Positions 7,681-18,451 of a stretch of DNA of 64,000 bases are shown here, piece by piece. The position numbers and the translations under genes were made by a program. Numbering within the stretch: the stretch's first letter is position 1; the number at the start of each line of letters is the position of its first letter. Location: NCBI RefSeq assembly GCF_013407935.1, contig NZ_JACBZU010000003.1:248001-312000 (forward strand), in the 5' to 3' direction. Below the pieces are notes generated by a model that had not been told where the DNA came from, made no database searches, and saw only the letters and a list, made by a program, of their open reading frames with translations. This DNA is from Allomuricauda sp. ARW1Y1 (GTDB lineage Bacteria; Bacteroidota; Bacteroidia; Flavobacteriales; Flavobacteriaceae).

Positions 7681-10600
7681 TTGCGCTTCCTTTTGGCCAT
7701 TGTCTTGCTGTTGGTGTTGGCTTCATTGATTCTTTCATTGCCGGCCGTACAGACAAGACTGGGAAAATATGCGACGGATTCACTGAACGAATCCTTCGGT
7801 ACCAACATCCAGATCGAGCGGGTCAGTGTTTCCCTCTTTAATCTCAACGCTGGACTAAAGGGCATTTATGTGGAGGATTACAAAAAGGACACCTTGATCT
7901 ATATCCACAAGGTTTCTACCTCCATTTTGAACCTCCGAAATATGGCCAACAACAAAATGGAGTTTGGAGAAATGGAATTGGACGGTCTGGTGTTCAACTT
8001 GAAGACTTACGAAGGGGAAAGCGATACCAATTTGGATGTTTTTGTGGATAAATTGGATGATGGAAAACCACGCGACCCCGGAACACCGCCCTTTTTTATG
8101 TCCTCGGATGAAATACAAATCCATAATGGCAAGTTCCGTTTGATCGATGAAAATCTGGAGAAGCCGGAAACGCTGAACTTTTCCGAGATAGAGATTACAG
8201 CGTCCGATTTTCAAATTTTGGGCCCTGATGTGTCCCTGAAGATCAATGACCTATCCACTTTGGCCAAACGGGGCATCCGTTTGAAAAATTTCGCTGCTGA
8301 TTTTGCGTACACCAAGGAGCAGATGCGTTTTGATTCCCTTTTTATCAATACGGAACAATCCGAGCTGCAGGGCAATTTGGTGTTCAACTACAATCGTGAA
8401 GATTTGGCCAACTTTGTTGACCTCGTCAATATCGACGCCAATTTTACGGATTCCAAGGTAGCACTCAATGAGGTCAATGCCTTTTTTGATGAATTTGGAC
8501 AGGACAAGATTGTAAACTTTACCGGTAACTTCAGTGGAGTGCTCAACCAATTGCAGGTAGACGATCTGTTTCTTTTTACCGACAACACAGGTATTCGCGG
8601 CGATTTTAGGTTCGACAATATTTTTAGCGAGCAGGCACCATTTGTGTTGCGCGGGGATATTGATAATCTTACCTCAAGTTATTATCAATTGCGTAGCATT
8701 CTGCCACAAATTTTGGGAAGGAACATCCCAGAGTCTGTACAAAAACTGGGGCAATTTACGGTAAGGGGTGAAACGGAGATCACCGAAACCTCCATTGATG
8801 TGACCGTAAACCTGAACACTGCCGTGGGCAGTAGCTACGTAGATCTACAGATGACCAATGTGCAGACGATTGAGGACGCCTCCTACATCGGTTTTATTTC
8901 CTTGATCGATTTTAATCTTGGGGAATTTATAGACAATGATAATCTGGGACTGGCCTCCATGGATATGAACGTGGAAGGAAAGGGATTTGTTGCCGAAAGT
9001 TTGAATACCGAGGTGTCGGGTGACGTCTACAAATTTGAGTTCAATAACTACGAGTACAACAAAATAAAGGTCACGGGTATTTTGAGAAACCAACTGTTTG
9101 ACGGTGTCCTGTTGTGCAATGATGAAAATTTCCGATTTGACTTCCAAGGATTGGCCAATTTTGGGCAGCGGGAGAACAAGTTCAATTTTGTGGCAGCGGT
9201 GGATTACGCCGATTTAAAGGAGCTCAATTTTATCAACGACAGCATCTCCATCTTCAAAGGGCATGTGGATATGGATATTGAGGGGAACAATTTGGATGAT
9301 ATGGCAGGTCAGCTCCAGTTCACCAACACCACGTATCAAAATGCAAACGACACCTATTATTTTGAGGATTTCAGCGTAACCTCCACTTTTGACCGGGATA
9401 CCATTCGTACCATAGAGATCAACTCCCCCGATATCATTACAGGCTATATGCGGGGCAATTTTAAGGTGAAGGAATTGGGGCAATTGGTGCAGAACTCTAT
9501 CGGAAGCATCTACACCAATTATCAACCTTTCAAAATCTCAGGAGGTCAGTATGTGGATTTCAATTTTAAGATCTATAACAAAATTGTGGACGTATTCGTA
9601 CCTGAGCTTACTTTTGACCCCAATACGTTTATTCGCGGATCTATTCAGGCCGATCAAAGCGATTTTAAGCTCACCTTTAAATCCCCAAGTATCGAGGCTT
9701 TTGGGAACGCTTTTGATAATATTGAGCTCAAAATCGACAATAAGAACCCCTTGTTCAATACCTTCGTTTCCGTGGAGGACATGTCCACCGTGTATTACGA
9801 TATCAAGGATTTTAGCTTGATCAATACCACCTTGAAGGATACCCTGTTCTTTAGAACAGAGTTTAAGGGTGGGAGTGAATACAACGATAGCTACAACCTG
9901 AATTTCTACCACACCTTTAATGAAAATAACCGATCGGTGATCGGTCTCAAAAAATCGGATGTCAGCTTCAAGGGCAATACTTGGGTGCTCAATAAGGATG
10001 GGAACAGTAAAAACAAGGTCATTTTTAATAGTGCTTTGGACAGTATCCGGATAGAGGACGTAGTGATGGACAACAATAATGAGGAACAGATACGACTTAG
10101 GGGGGAGTTTGCCGATTCCACTTATAAGGATTTGAACCTGCAATTTAAATTGGTGTCCCTGGACAAGGTTACACCGGCCATTGACAGTTTGAAAATGAAC
10201 GGAAAGGTAGATGGCTTTCTGAATATCCTTCAAAAAGATGGCAACTATCTGCCCACCTCCAGCCTAAAAATTGAAAGCTTTAGTGTAAACGACATACGCC
10301 TAGGTGATCTGGAGGTCGGTATTTACGGGAATAATGATCTTACCGAATTTGGAGTCAGTACGTGGCTCAACGACAACGGCAAAGAACTCATGAACGTTAA
10401 CGGGAAGGTAACCAACATCAATAATGTACAGGAGCTGGACCTCAAGGCCAATTTTACCGACTTTGCATTGGAACCTTTCAACCCATTGGGGGAAGATATC
10501 ATATCCAATATTAGGGGAAGGGTGACCGGCGATGCCACTATCACTGGGAATGTTGAAAATCCATCCATTAACGGTCTGCTGCAATTGAACGATGCTGGAA

Positions 10601-12147
10601 TCGGTATCCCATACCTTAATGTGGACTACGATTTTGCACCCTATTCCCAAGTGCGATTGTTTGATCAGACCTTTTATTTTGAAAACGTACAACTCTCGGA
10701 CGTAAAGGAAAAGACTACTGCTACCTTGGATGGAACCATTAGCCATACCGGATTTGACGATTGGTATCTCGGTTTGGATGTGGATACCAACAATAATCGC
10801 TTTATGATCTTAAATACCGAGTACGATGAAGAATCCTTGTATTACGGCACAGGGTTTATTAATGGTAGTGGAAGTATTTATGGTCCTGTGGACGCTATGA
10901 CCATTTCGGTGGATGCTACTACGGCCGCCGGAACCTCGCTTAAAATTCCTTTGAGCGATGTGACCAGCGTTGGAGACTACTCCTTCATCAATTTTTTGGA
11001 AAAAGGGGAGAACAGTTCATTTGAGGAGGAAAGGGTCTTGGAAGAATACCAAGGACTCGAAATGGCGTTTGATCTTGCCGTTACCCCAGAGGCCGAAGTG
11101 GAGATCGTGGTAGATCAAACCACAGGGAGTTCCCTAAAGGGAACCGGGGAAGGTATTTTGTTGATCGAGATCAACACCAATGGTAAATTCAATATGTACG
11201 GTGATTTTGTTGTGGTGTCCGGGGAATACAATTTTAAATACGGTGGGGTCATCGATAAAAAGTTCAAGGTGCGTCCTGGTGGCAGTATCTTGTGGGAGCA
11301 AGACCCTTTGTCGGCTCAGTTGAATCTGGAAGCAGTGTATTCCCTCAATGCCAATCCGGCTCCCCTTTTGGACAACGCAGGCTTCACAGGTAGGATTCCC
11401 ACAGAGGTGGTCGTACGGTTGGATGGTGAATTGGAAAGTCCCAATATCAATTTTGGGATTGAATTTCCGGGGACCAATTCGGTGGTACAATCCGAACTGG
11501 AATACCGCTTGCAAGATCCCACCATCCTGGAACGCAATGCCTTCTTCCTGTTGGCACAGGGTACTTTCGTAAATCCACAATCCGGGGGAATCAACCAACA
11601 GGCCGTAACCGGAAACCTGATACAAACCGCTTCTGGACTTTTCAATCAGATTTTGGCGGGTAACAACGATAAACTCAACTTTGGGGTTTCGTATGAGCAG
11701 GGCTATAACGATCCCAATGCCGATATTGCCACAGAAGATAGGATAGGGGTGACCGTGTCTACCCAGCTTTCGGACCGTATCTTGGTCAACGGAAGGGTAG
11801 GGGTGCCGGTAGGAGGTGTGTCGGAAACCGTGGTCGCCGGTGATGTGGAAGTCCAGATATTGCTGAACGATGAAGGAACACTGAGCGCTAAAATCTTCAA
11901 CAGAGAGAACCAAATACAGCAGTTCTTGGCGGAACGGCAAGGGTACACCCAGGGCGTAGGTTTGTCCTATCAGGTAGATTTTGACAGTTTTAGGGAGCTT
12001 ATGCAAAAGGTGTTCAACAAAAGGGAAAATCCATCCGAAGAAAAGGATCTACCAGAAGCCTTGAATCCCCCAGAACAGGTGATGGGAAAGGATAGTTTGA
12101 TTCGTTTTTCCGAAAAGCCCGTCAACCTTCCCAATTCCATCCATTAA
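7681..12147 (+). CDS. tamB: TamB-family translocation/assembly module protein
   Basis: 1488 residues. An N-terminal signal-anchor helix is followed by a very long repetitive beta-rich region of AsmA/TamB type, and the C-terminal TamB (DUF490) domain covers roughly residues 1130-1460 (including VVVSGEYNFKYGG and the RVGVPVGG region). TamB proteins bridge the inner and outer membranes and take part in outer-membrane protein insertion or phospholipid transport. No TamA-like gene is adjacent. The start is awkward: no ATG or GTG precedes the anchor helix in this frame, so TTG at 7681 is used, although the basic stretch just upstream (KNPIKKLRK) would make a natural N-terminus if a rarer codon initiates. 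Confidence 0.93.
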   Translation: MRFLLAIVLLLVLASLILSLPAVQTRLGKYATDSLNESFGTNIQIERVSVSLFNLNAGLKGIYVEDYKKDTLIYIHKVSTSILNLRNMANNKMEFGEMELDGLVFNLKTYEGESDTNLDVFVDKLDDGKPRDPGTPPFFMSSDEIQIHNGKFRLIDENLEKPETLNFSEIEITASDFQILGPDVSLKINDLSTLAKRGIRLKNFAADFAYTKEQMRFDSLFINTEQSELQGNLVFNYNREDLANFVDLVNIDANFTDSKVALNEVNAFFDEFGQDKIVNFTGNFSGVLNQLQVDDLFLFTDNTGIRGDFRFDNIFSEQAPFVLRGDIDNLTSSYYQLRSILPQILGRNIPESVQKLGQFTVRGETEITETSIDVTVNLNTAVGSSYVDLQMTNVQTIEDASYIGFISLIDFNLGEFIDNDNLGLASMDMNVEGKGFVAESLNTEVSGDVYKFEFNNYEYNKIKVTGILRNQLFDGVLLCNDENFRFDFQGLANFGQRENKFNFVAAVDYADLKELNFINDSISIFKGHVDMDIEGNNLDDMAGQLQFTNTTYQNANDTYYFEDFSVTSTFDRDTIRTIEINSPDIITGYMRGNFKVKELGQLVQNSIGSIYTNYQPFKISGGQYVDFNFKIYNKIVDVFVPELTFDPNTFIRGSIQADQSDFKLTFKSPSIEAFGNAFDNIELKIDNKNPLFNTFVSVEDMSTVYYDIKDFSLINTTLKDTLFFRTEFKGGSEYNDSYNLNFYHTFNENNRSVIGLKKSDVSFKGNTWVLNKDGNSKNKVIFNSALDSIRIEDVVMDNNNEEQIRLRGEFADSTYKDLNLQFKLVSLDKVTPAIDSLKMNGKVDGFLNILQKDGNYLPTSSLKIESFSVNDIRLGDLEVGIYGNNDLTEFGVSTWLNDNGKELMNVNGKVTNINNVQELDLKANFTDFALEPFNPLGEDIISNIRGRVTGDATITGNVENPSINGLLQLNDAGIGIPYLNVDYDFAPYSQVRLFDQTFYFENVQLSDVKEKTTATLDGTISHTGFDDWYLGLDVDTNNNRFMILNTEYDEESLYYGTGFINGSGSIYGPVDAMTISVDATTAAGTSLKIPLSDVTSVGDYSFINFLEKGENSSFEEERVLEEYQGLEMAFDLAVTPEAEVEIVVDQTTGSSLKGTGEGILLIEINTNGKFNMYGDFVVVSGEYNFKYGGVIDKKFKVRPGGSILWEQDPLSAQLNLEAVYSLNANPAPLLDNAGFTGRIPTEVVVRLDGELESPNINFGIEFPGTNSVVQSELEYRLQDPTILERNAFFLLAQGTFVNPQSGGINQQAVTGNLIQTASGLFNQILAGNNDKLNFGVSYEQGYNDPNADIATEDRIGVTVSTQLSDRILVNGRVGVPVGGVSETVVAGDVEVQILLNDEGTLSAKIFNRENQIQQFLAERQGYTQGVGLSYQVDFDSFRELMQKVFNKRENPSEEKDLPEALNPPEQVMGKDSLIRFSEKPVNLPNSIH

Positions 12148-12253
12148 TTTTATATTTTTAAATGTTTTTGTATTAATTTTTTACGAAAACGTTTGAGAAA
12201 GTCTTTCAAATCAAATAAATTATCAAGACATTCCAAATTTGGATAAAGTTTCC

Positions 12254-12261
12254 TAGCTTTG
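12254..12261 (+). promoter_or_regulatory. Predicted -7 element for pfkA-gap
   Basis: TAGCTTTG matches TAnnTTTG and lies 17 bases before the pfkA start codon. The -33 position has TTCC rather than TTTG. The transcript would have a leader of only about ten bases without a clear Shine-Dalgarno sequence, which is common in this phylum. Confidence 0.45.
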
Positions 12262-12278
12262 ACCTCTTAAAAATTTGA

Positions 12279-14289
<2,011 letters not shown>

Positions 14290-14316
14290 TAAATTACCTT
14301 AAGTATTATCATTTTG

Positions 14317-14350
14317 TCCTGAAGAGGATACCCTCCTCTTCAGGATTTTA
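14317..14350 (+). terminator. Rho-independent terminator after gap
   Basis: An 11-bp perfect stem (TCCTGAAGAGG at 14317-14327 with its complement at 14335-14345), a 7-base loop and a short T run (TTTTA) follow the gap stop by 28 bases. Confidence 0.75.
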
Positions 14351-14368
14351 CTATAAAAATCTCGACGT

Positions 14369-15220
14369 ATGATTTTGATTGTGGATAGTGGTGCCACCAA
14401 ATCGGATTGGATTGCCCTCGACGAAAAAGGGGAGCAGTTATTTGTGACCCAAACTTTGGGCCTTAGCCCAGAAGTGCTGACCAAAGAGGTCATCGAGGAT
14501 AGGTTGGCGAATAATTTTGAGCTTTCCAAGAACAAGGAAAAAGTACGTCAGTTGTATTTCTATGGTGCTGGATGCGGTACCGATAGGATGAAGAATTTTT
14601 TAAAGGCCATCTTTAAGGATTTCTTTCCCAATGCCAAAGCTGAGGTTAGGGAAGACACCTATGCGGCCATTTATTCCACCACCAAGATTGGGAGACAGGG
14701 CATCGTTTGCATTTTGGGAACAGGTTCCAATTGCAGTTACTACGATGGTCATCAACTCATCCAAAAAGTTACCTCATTGGGGTATATTTTGATGGATGAT
14801 GGTAGTGGGAACTTCTTTGGGCGAAAATTGATCCGGGATTATTATTTCCATAAAATGCCCCAGGACCTTGGGATGAAATTTGCCAAGGAATACGACTTGG
14901 ATGCAGATGTCATCAAGGAACACCTTTACAAACAGCCCAACCCTAACACCTATTTGGCCACTTTTGCCCGTTTCATTATTGAAAACAAGGAGCATCCCTA
15001 TTGCAAAGGCGTCATCGAAAAAGGATTGCAGCAGTTCGTGAACAACTACATTATGCAATACGAACTGGCCACCAAAGTGCCTGTAAGCTTCGTAGGAAGC
15101 ATTGCCCACTTTTTGCGTGACGAGTTAACGGCTTGTATTGAGCGCAATGATTTGATTTTGGGGGTAATCCGCCGCAGACCCATTGAAGGTCTGGTGGAAT
15201 TCCACAGAGAGACTATTTAA
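14369..15220 (+). CDS. BadF/BadG-type ATPase, probable N-acetylglucosamine kinase
   Basis: 283 residues of the ASKHA sugar-kinase fold. Phosphate-1 loop: ILIVDSGATKSDW; phosphate-2 region: VCILGTGSNCSYYDG; further conserved: LMDDGSGNFFGR and VSFVGSIAHFL. This resembles the Bacteroidota N-acetylglucosamine kinase branch of the BadF/BadG/BcrA/BcrD family rather than benzoyl-CoA reductase activators, because no cysteine cluster is present. A GlcNAc kinase would suit murein recycling with the GH3 enzyme at 23.5 kb; that link is inference. Its last 8 bases overlap the 3' end of the convergent ridA-like gene. Confidence 0.85.
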   Translation: MILIVDSGATKSDWIALDEKGEQLFVTQTLGLSPEVLTKEVIEDRLANNFELSKNKEKVRQLYFYGAGCGTDRMKNFLKAIFKDFFPNAKAEVREDTYAAIYSTTKIGRQGIVCILGTGSNCSYYDGHQLIQKVTSLGYILMDDGSGNFFGRKLIRDYYFHKMPQDLGMKFAKEYDLDADVIKEHLYKQPNPNTYLATFARFIIENKEHPYCKGVIEKGLQQFVNNYIMQYELATKVPVSFVGSIAHFLRDELTACIERNDLILGVIRRRPIEGLVEFHRETI

Positions 15221-15593
15221 CGGCAATCATCGATATCTCCACATTCACGAATTTCGGAAGATTGGCAACTTCCACAGTTTCCCTTGCGGGAGCAGTGGCT
15301 TCGTCAAAATAGCTTCCGTATACCTCATTGATTTGTGCAAACTGGTTCATATCCTTGATAAAAATCGAGGATTTGATCACATGCTCAAAAGTCATTCCAG
15401 CTTCCTCGAGTATCGCTTTTAGGTTTTCCATGGATTGGCGCGTCTCCTTTTGGATGTCCCCCTCTACCAACTCGCCCGTAGCCGGGTCAATCGGAATTTG
15501 ACCGGAAATGTAAAGTGTATCCTTTATGAGTACGGCTTGGTTGTACGGCCCGATGGGAGCCGGTGCTTTTGTGGTCTGTATGATTTTTTTCAT
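15213..15593 (-). CDS. ridA: RidA family reactive intermediate/imine deaminase
   Basis: 126 residues, the exact family size. It starts MKKIIQTTKAPAPIGPYNQAV and has LYISGQIPIDP and the C-terminal PARETVEVANLPKFVNVEI, where the Arg corresponds to the catalytic arginine of RidA trimers. It hydrolyses enamine/imine intermediates from PLP enzymes such as threonine dehydratase. It converges on the kinase gene with an 8-base overlap. It is 45 bases downstream of the lptD start on the other side of a short gap, but lptD reads in the same direction and ends at 15639, so ridA might be read through from lptD. Confidence 0.95.
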   Translation of the reverse strand: MKKIIQTTKAPAPIGPYNQAVLIKDTLYISGQIPIDPATGELVEGDIQKETRQSMENLKAILEEAGMTFEHVIKSSIFIKDMNQFAQINEVYGSYFDEATAPARETVEVANLPKFVNVEISMIAVK

Positions 15594-15638
15594 GCATTGG
15601 AATTTATGCCAGTGAAGGTAAAAAATAAAGTGGTACGA

Positions 15639-18323
15639 TCAAGGCTGACTTCTGTTTTCCCACTTGATGTCTTTCAACAGGGAACTCTTTATACCAATAA
15701 AGAAATACCATCGCTCAAACCTCCCAAACGGAGTCCAGTCGAAACTAAGGTTAAAACTGCCCAAATCCCTTTTAAAAGCGAAACGGGTATCGGCGAATCC
15801 TTTGTTCTTCAGATCATAACCAGAATTGAACCCGACTTCCCATTTTGGGGTAAGTGAAATATTCCCGGAGAACATGATGGAGTGGTTGGTAATTTCGTTC
15901 TGGCGGTTATTGTTGTTGTAGGAGGCCACATAGGTAAAGCGCGCATCCCACGGTAATTTGTTATTGTACAAAGGCTGCTCTTGGTTGGGGTCGTTGCCCC
16001 TATTGCCTCTTCCACGATTGAATTGGGATTGTTCCCCACGAACATCGTCAATGGCAAACGGGTTTTCACTAAAGTCCGACTGTTTTTCCTCATCACTCTT
16101 TTCCTTAACTCCACCTTTCTGGAACATTTCGCTGTTCAAGGAAAAGCTGGTATTGATTCGTGCACTGGTCAAACGTGCAATCCCCCCTCCATTATTGATG
16201 TTCAAGGTATTGATGCGTCTACCGTTATTGTCAATGGCATAGGGATCAAAGGTAGCGGCAAAGTTGATGGGGACGTTTTTAATGATTTCCGTTGCCCCGC
16301 TCATGCTGATAGGGCTTAACTTAAGGGAATCCGCTTCCAAATTATAACTGGCATTGAAGGTGAGGTTGCTCAAAATCTTCACCTTTCTGGGCTCCGTTGC
16401 CGTGGAATCCTTGTCACGAACCTTAGCTTCGAGCGAATTCTGGAGCGAAAAGCTAATGGAACTACCCCTGTTCAATGATGGCCGGCCATAAAGACTGGTT
16501 TCAAATGGGGTGTATTGTACCTCTTCACCTTCTCCGTTGGTGTAGGATTCATAAAATTGTTCAAAGGAAGGCGTGTATCCATAGCTGATGGAAGGTCGCA
16601 TTACGTGGCGCAAGGCCTGTACTTTTTTGTCTTCCCCAAAATTCCATGTTCCATATAAGGTAGTGCCGATACTGGTACCCAAACTATAACGGTTGAATCG
16701 GTCGAAACCCGGAATGGTATCGGTAACCACAAGTCCGGATTCTTCATCAAACTCGCGTCGGATGGTTTCCAAGGCCCACACATCTTCATAGTTTCCGCTT
16801 AGACTAACGCTGAGGTACTTGGCCAATTTAAAGTTTGTCGCTATGGGAATTCGGTGTCGCGCACCCACTCGCGCATCATCGAACATACCACTTTTAAAAA
16901 ATTCCTCTTCCGTGGTGGTGATGCTATTTTGGGCGTTTACATCGTACTGAAAGTTGATATTTTGAAAAACACCCTTTTTGGGTTCATCACGTTTGGCAAA
17001 GGGAAAAATACGCTCCATGCTTGCTTGGAATGTGGGCAAGGACATGTTGATGGTCTGCGTACGTGAGTTTTGTGTATGACTGAGCGTAATACTGGTATTC
17101 ACCGAAGGGTATTCGGGAAACGTTTTGGAATAACTTATGGAGGAGGCAAAGGTGTTGGTCTGCGTATTGTTCCGGTTTACCTGGTTCAAGGAGTTGGTAA
17201 AGAACTGACTGGAGCCCAAATTCACCGAGGCCGAAAAGCGGGAATTGGGACTTGCCTTGGTATCCTGCGAATGCGAAATACGAATGTTATAGTTGCTCGT
17301 TCGACTGTAATCATCAAAACCTCTTTGGCTGGTCACCAAATTTTCATAACTGATATTGATATTGCCGCTGTATTTGTAACGTTTGGTGTAAACGGACCTT
17401 CCCTGAAACCCGTAACTCCCGTTGGTATAGTAATCCCCCGTAATACTGAGATCTACATAATCGCTGATAGGAAGATAGTACCCCCCGTTCTGGATAAAAT
17501 ACCCCCTTCTCGGGTCGTTACCAAAGGTAGGGAACAGGATACCGGCCACCCTGCCCGTGGTCAACGGGAAATAGGCAAATGGCATGGCAATAGGGGTGGG
17601 TACGTCTACGATGTACATATTGCTGTACCCGGCAATGATTTTCTTTTTGGGTACAAATTTGGCCTTTCGTACACGGATGTAGTAATCGGGGTTCACCGTA
17701 TCGTTGGAGGTGGTCAGTTTACCCTCGTTCAAAAAGTAGACCGAGTCGTTCTCTTTTTTGGTCTTTTCGGCATACACCTTCATGGCGTCGCTCCCCAGTT
17801 GCCCCAATCCGGCTTGTTGCTCCGTCCTCGAGTTCCATATCAGTGCTTTTTGGGTGTCAAAATTAAAACGGATGGAATCCGGTCGCACCTCATTGTCGCC
17901 CTGCTTAAAAAAGGGAAGTTGGGAATAGTTGCCCAAGGAATCCTTCATACGGCCGGCATAGACCTCATTTTTTACGTAATCCATAACGATAACGCCAGCC
18001 TTCAGTTCCGTATCCTGATAGTAAATTTCCGCTTCGTCGTACAAGTAAATTTTGTTGTCCTTTTGACTCAGCTTGACATAATCCTTGGCCTTATATTTGA
18101 TTTTGTCCAACAACAAAGGCTGTTTTTTTGGCACGGTATCTGTGTTTGTGGTGTCGGTTCTAATGGAATCGTTTAGGATGTTCGGAGGCAACAAAGGAGC
18201 GAAAATGGTATCCTTCACAGCCTTGATGGGCAAGGGCGTAATAGGGTCCTCCTGAGCACTTAAGGTAGCGATACCACAAAGAAGAACAAATAGGAAAAGT
18301 AAAAAATGTTTATTTGGTTGCAA
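15639..18323 (-). CDS. lptD: LPS-assembly protein LptD (OstA-like outer-membrane beta-barrel)
   Basis: 894 residues with a signal peptide (MQPNKHFLLFLFVLLCGIATLSAQ). An N-terminal OstA/LptA-like domain (about 60-220, including YLYDEAEIYYQDTELKAG) precedes a long beta-barrel rich in alternating aromatic strands. The protein ends with a typical outer-membrane strand, SFDWTPFGRFERWYFFIG. It inserts lipopolysaccharide into the outer leaflet together with LptE. The divergent amidase operon begins 128 bases away, a gene order I recognise from other flavobacteria. The start at 18323 is supported by the signal peptide and a -7 element 45-52 bases upstream. Confidence 0.93.
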   Translation of the reverse strand: MQPNKHFLLFLFVLLCGIATLSAQEDPITPLPIKAVKDTIFAPLLPPNILNDSIRTDTTNTDTVPKKQPLLLDKIKYKAKDYVKLSQKDNKIYLYDEAEIYYQDTELKAGVIVMDYVKNEVYAGRMKDSLGNYSQLPFFKQGDNEVRPDSIRFNFDTQKALIWNSRTEQQAGLGQLGSDAMKVYAEKTKKENDSVYFLNEGKLTTSNDTVNPDYYIRVRKAKFVPKKKIIAGYSNMYIVDVPTPIAMPFAYFPLTTGRVAGILFPTFGNDPRRGYFIQNGGYYLPISDYVDLSITGDYYTNGSYGFQGRSVYTKRYKYSGNINISYENLVTSQRGFDDYSRTSNYNIRISHSQDTKASPNSRFSASVNLGSSQFFTNSLNQVNRNNTQTNTFASSISYSKTFPEYPSVNTSITLSHTQNSRTQTINMSLPTFQASMERIFPFAKRDEPKKGVFQNINFQYDVNAQNSITTTEEEFFKSGMFDDARVGARHRIPIATNFKLAKYLSVSLSGNYEDVWALETIRREFDEESGLVVTDTIPGFDRFNRYSLGTSIGTTLYGTWNFGEDKKVQALRHVMRPSISYGYTPSFEQFYESYTNGEGEEVQYTPFETSLYGRPSLNRGSSISFSLQNSLEAKVRDKDSTATEPRKVKILSNLTFNASYNLEADSLKLSPISMSGATEIIKNVPINFAATFDPYAIDNNGRRINTLNINNGGGIARLTSARINTSFSLNSEMFQKGGVKEKSDEEKQSDFSENPFAIDDVRGEQSQFNRGRGNRGNDPNQEQPLYNNKLPWDARFTYVASYNNNNRQNEITNHSIMFSGNISLTPKWEVGFNSGYDLKNKGFADTRFAFKRDLGSFNLSFDWTPFGRFERWYFFIGIKSSLLKDIKWENRSQP

Positions 18324-18343
18324 CGTGATAAATCCTATTTTTG
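18313..18343 (+). promoter_or_regulatory. Predicted promoter of the amidase-MCE operon
   Basis: TTTG at 18313-18316 is followed by exactly 19 bases and then TATTTTTG at 18336-18343. This is the best full match to the Bacteroidota TTTG-N19-TAnnTTTG promoter in the window. Transcription would begin near 18350, giving a leader of about 100 bases before the amidase ATG. Confidence 0.6.
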
Positions 18344-18367
18344 TACAGGTCGGCTCAGTTTTGGGGT

Positions 18368-18375
18368 CAAACTTA
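18368..18375 (-). promoter_or_regulatory. Predicted -7 element for lptD
   Basis: On the minus strand TAAGTTTG matches TAnnTTTG; transcription would start near 18361, about 38 bases before the lptD ATG. It overlaps the outgoing transcript of the divergent promoter at 18313-18343. Confidence 0.45.
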
Positions 18376-18451
18376 CATATATTTTTTGTTCTACTTATTG
18401 GTGATTACGATATTTTTAACCAATAGCGAACACTATAATTACACAGTTCTT

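Noticed and set aside
11134..12006. Open frame of 290 codons on the minus strand
   Set aside because: Antisense to the conserved TamB domain; no recognisable domain. The same holds for the frame at 9538-10233.
17070..18176. Long open frame (368 codons) on the plus strand
   Set aside because: It lies wholly antisense to lptD, has no family-like motif or signal, and its protein is the low-complexity kind produced opposite beta-barrel genes.
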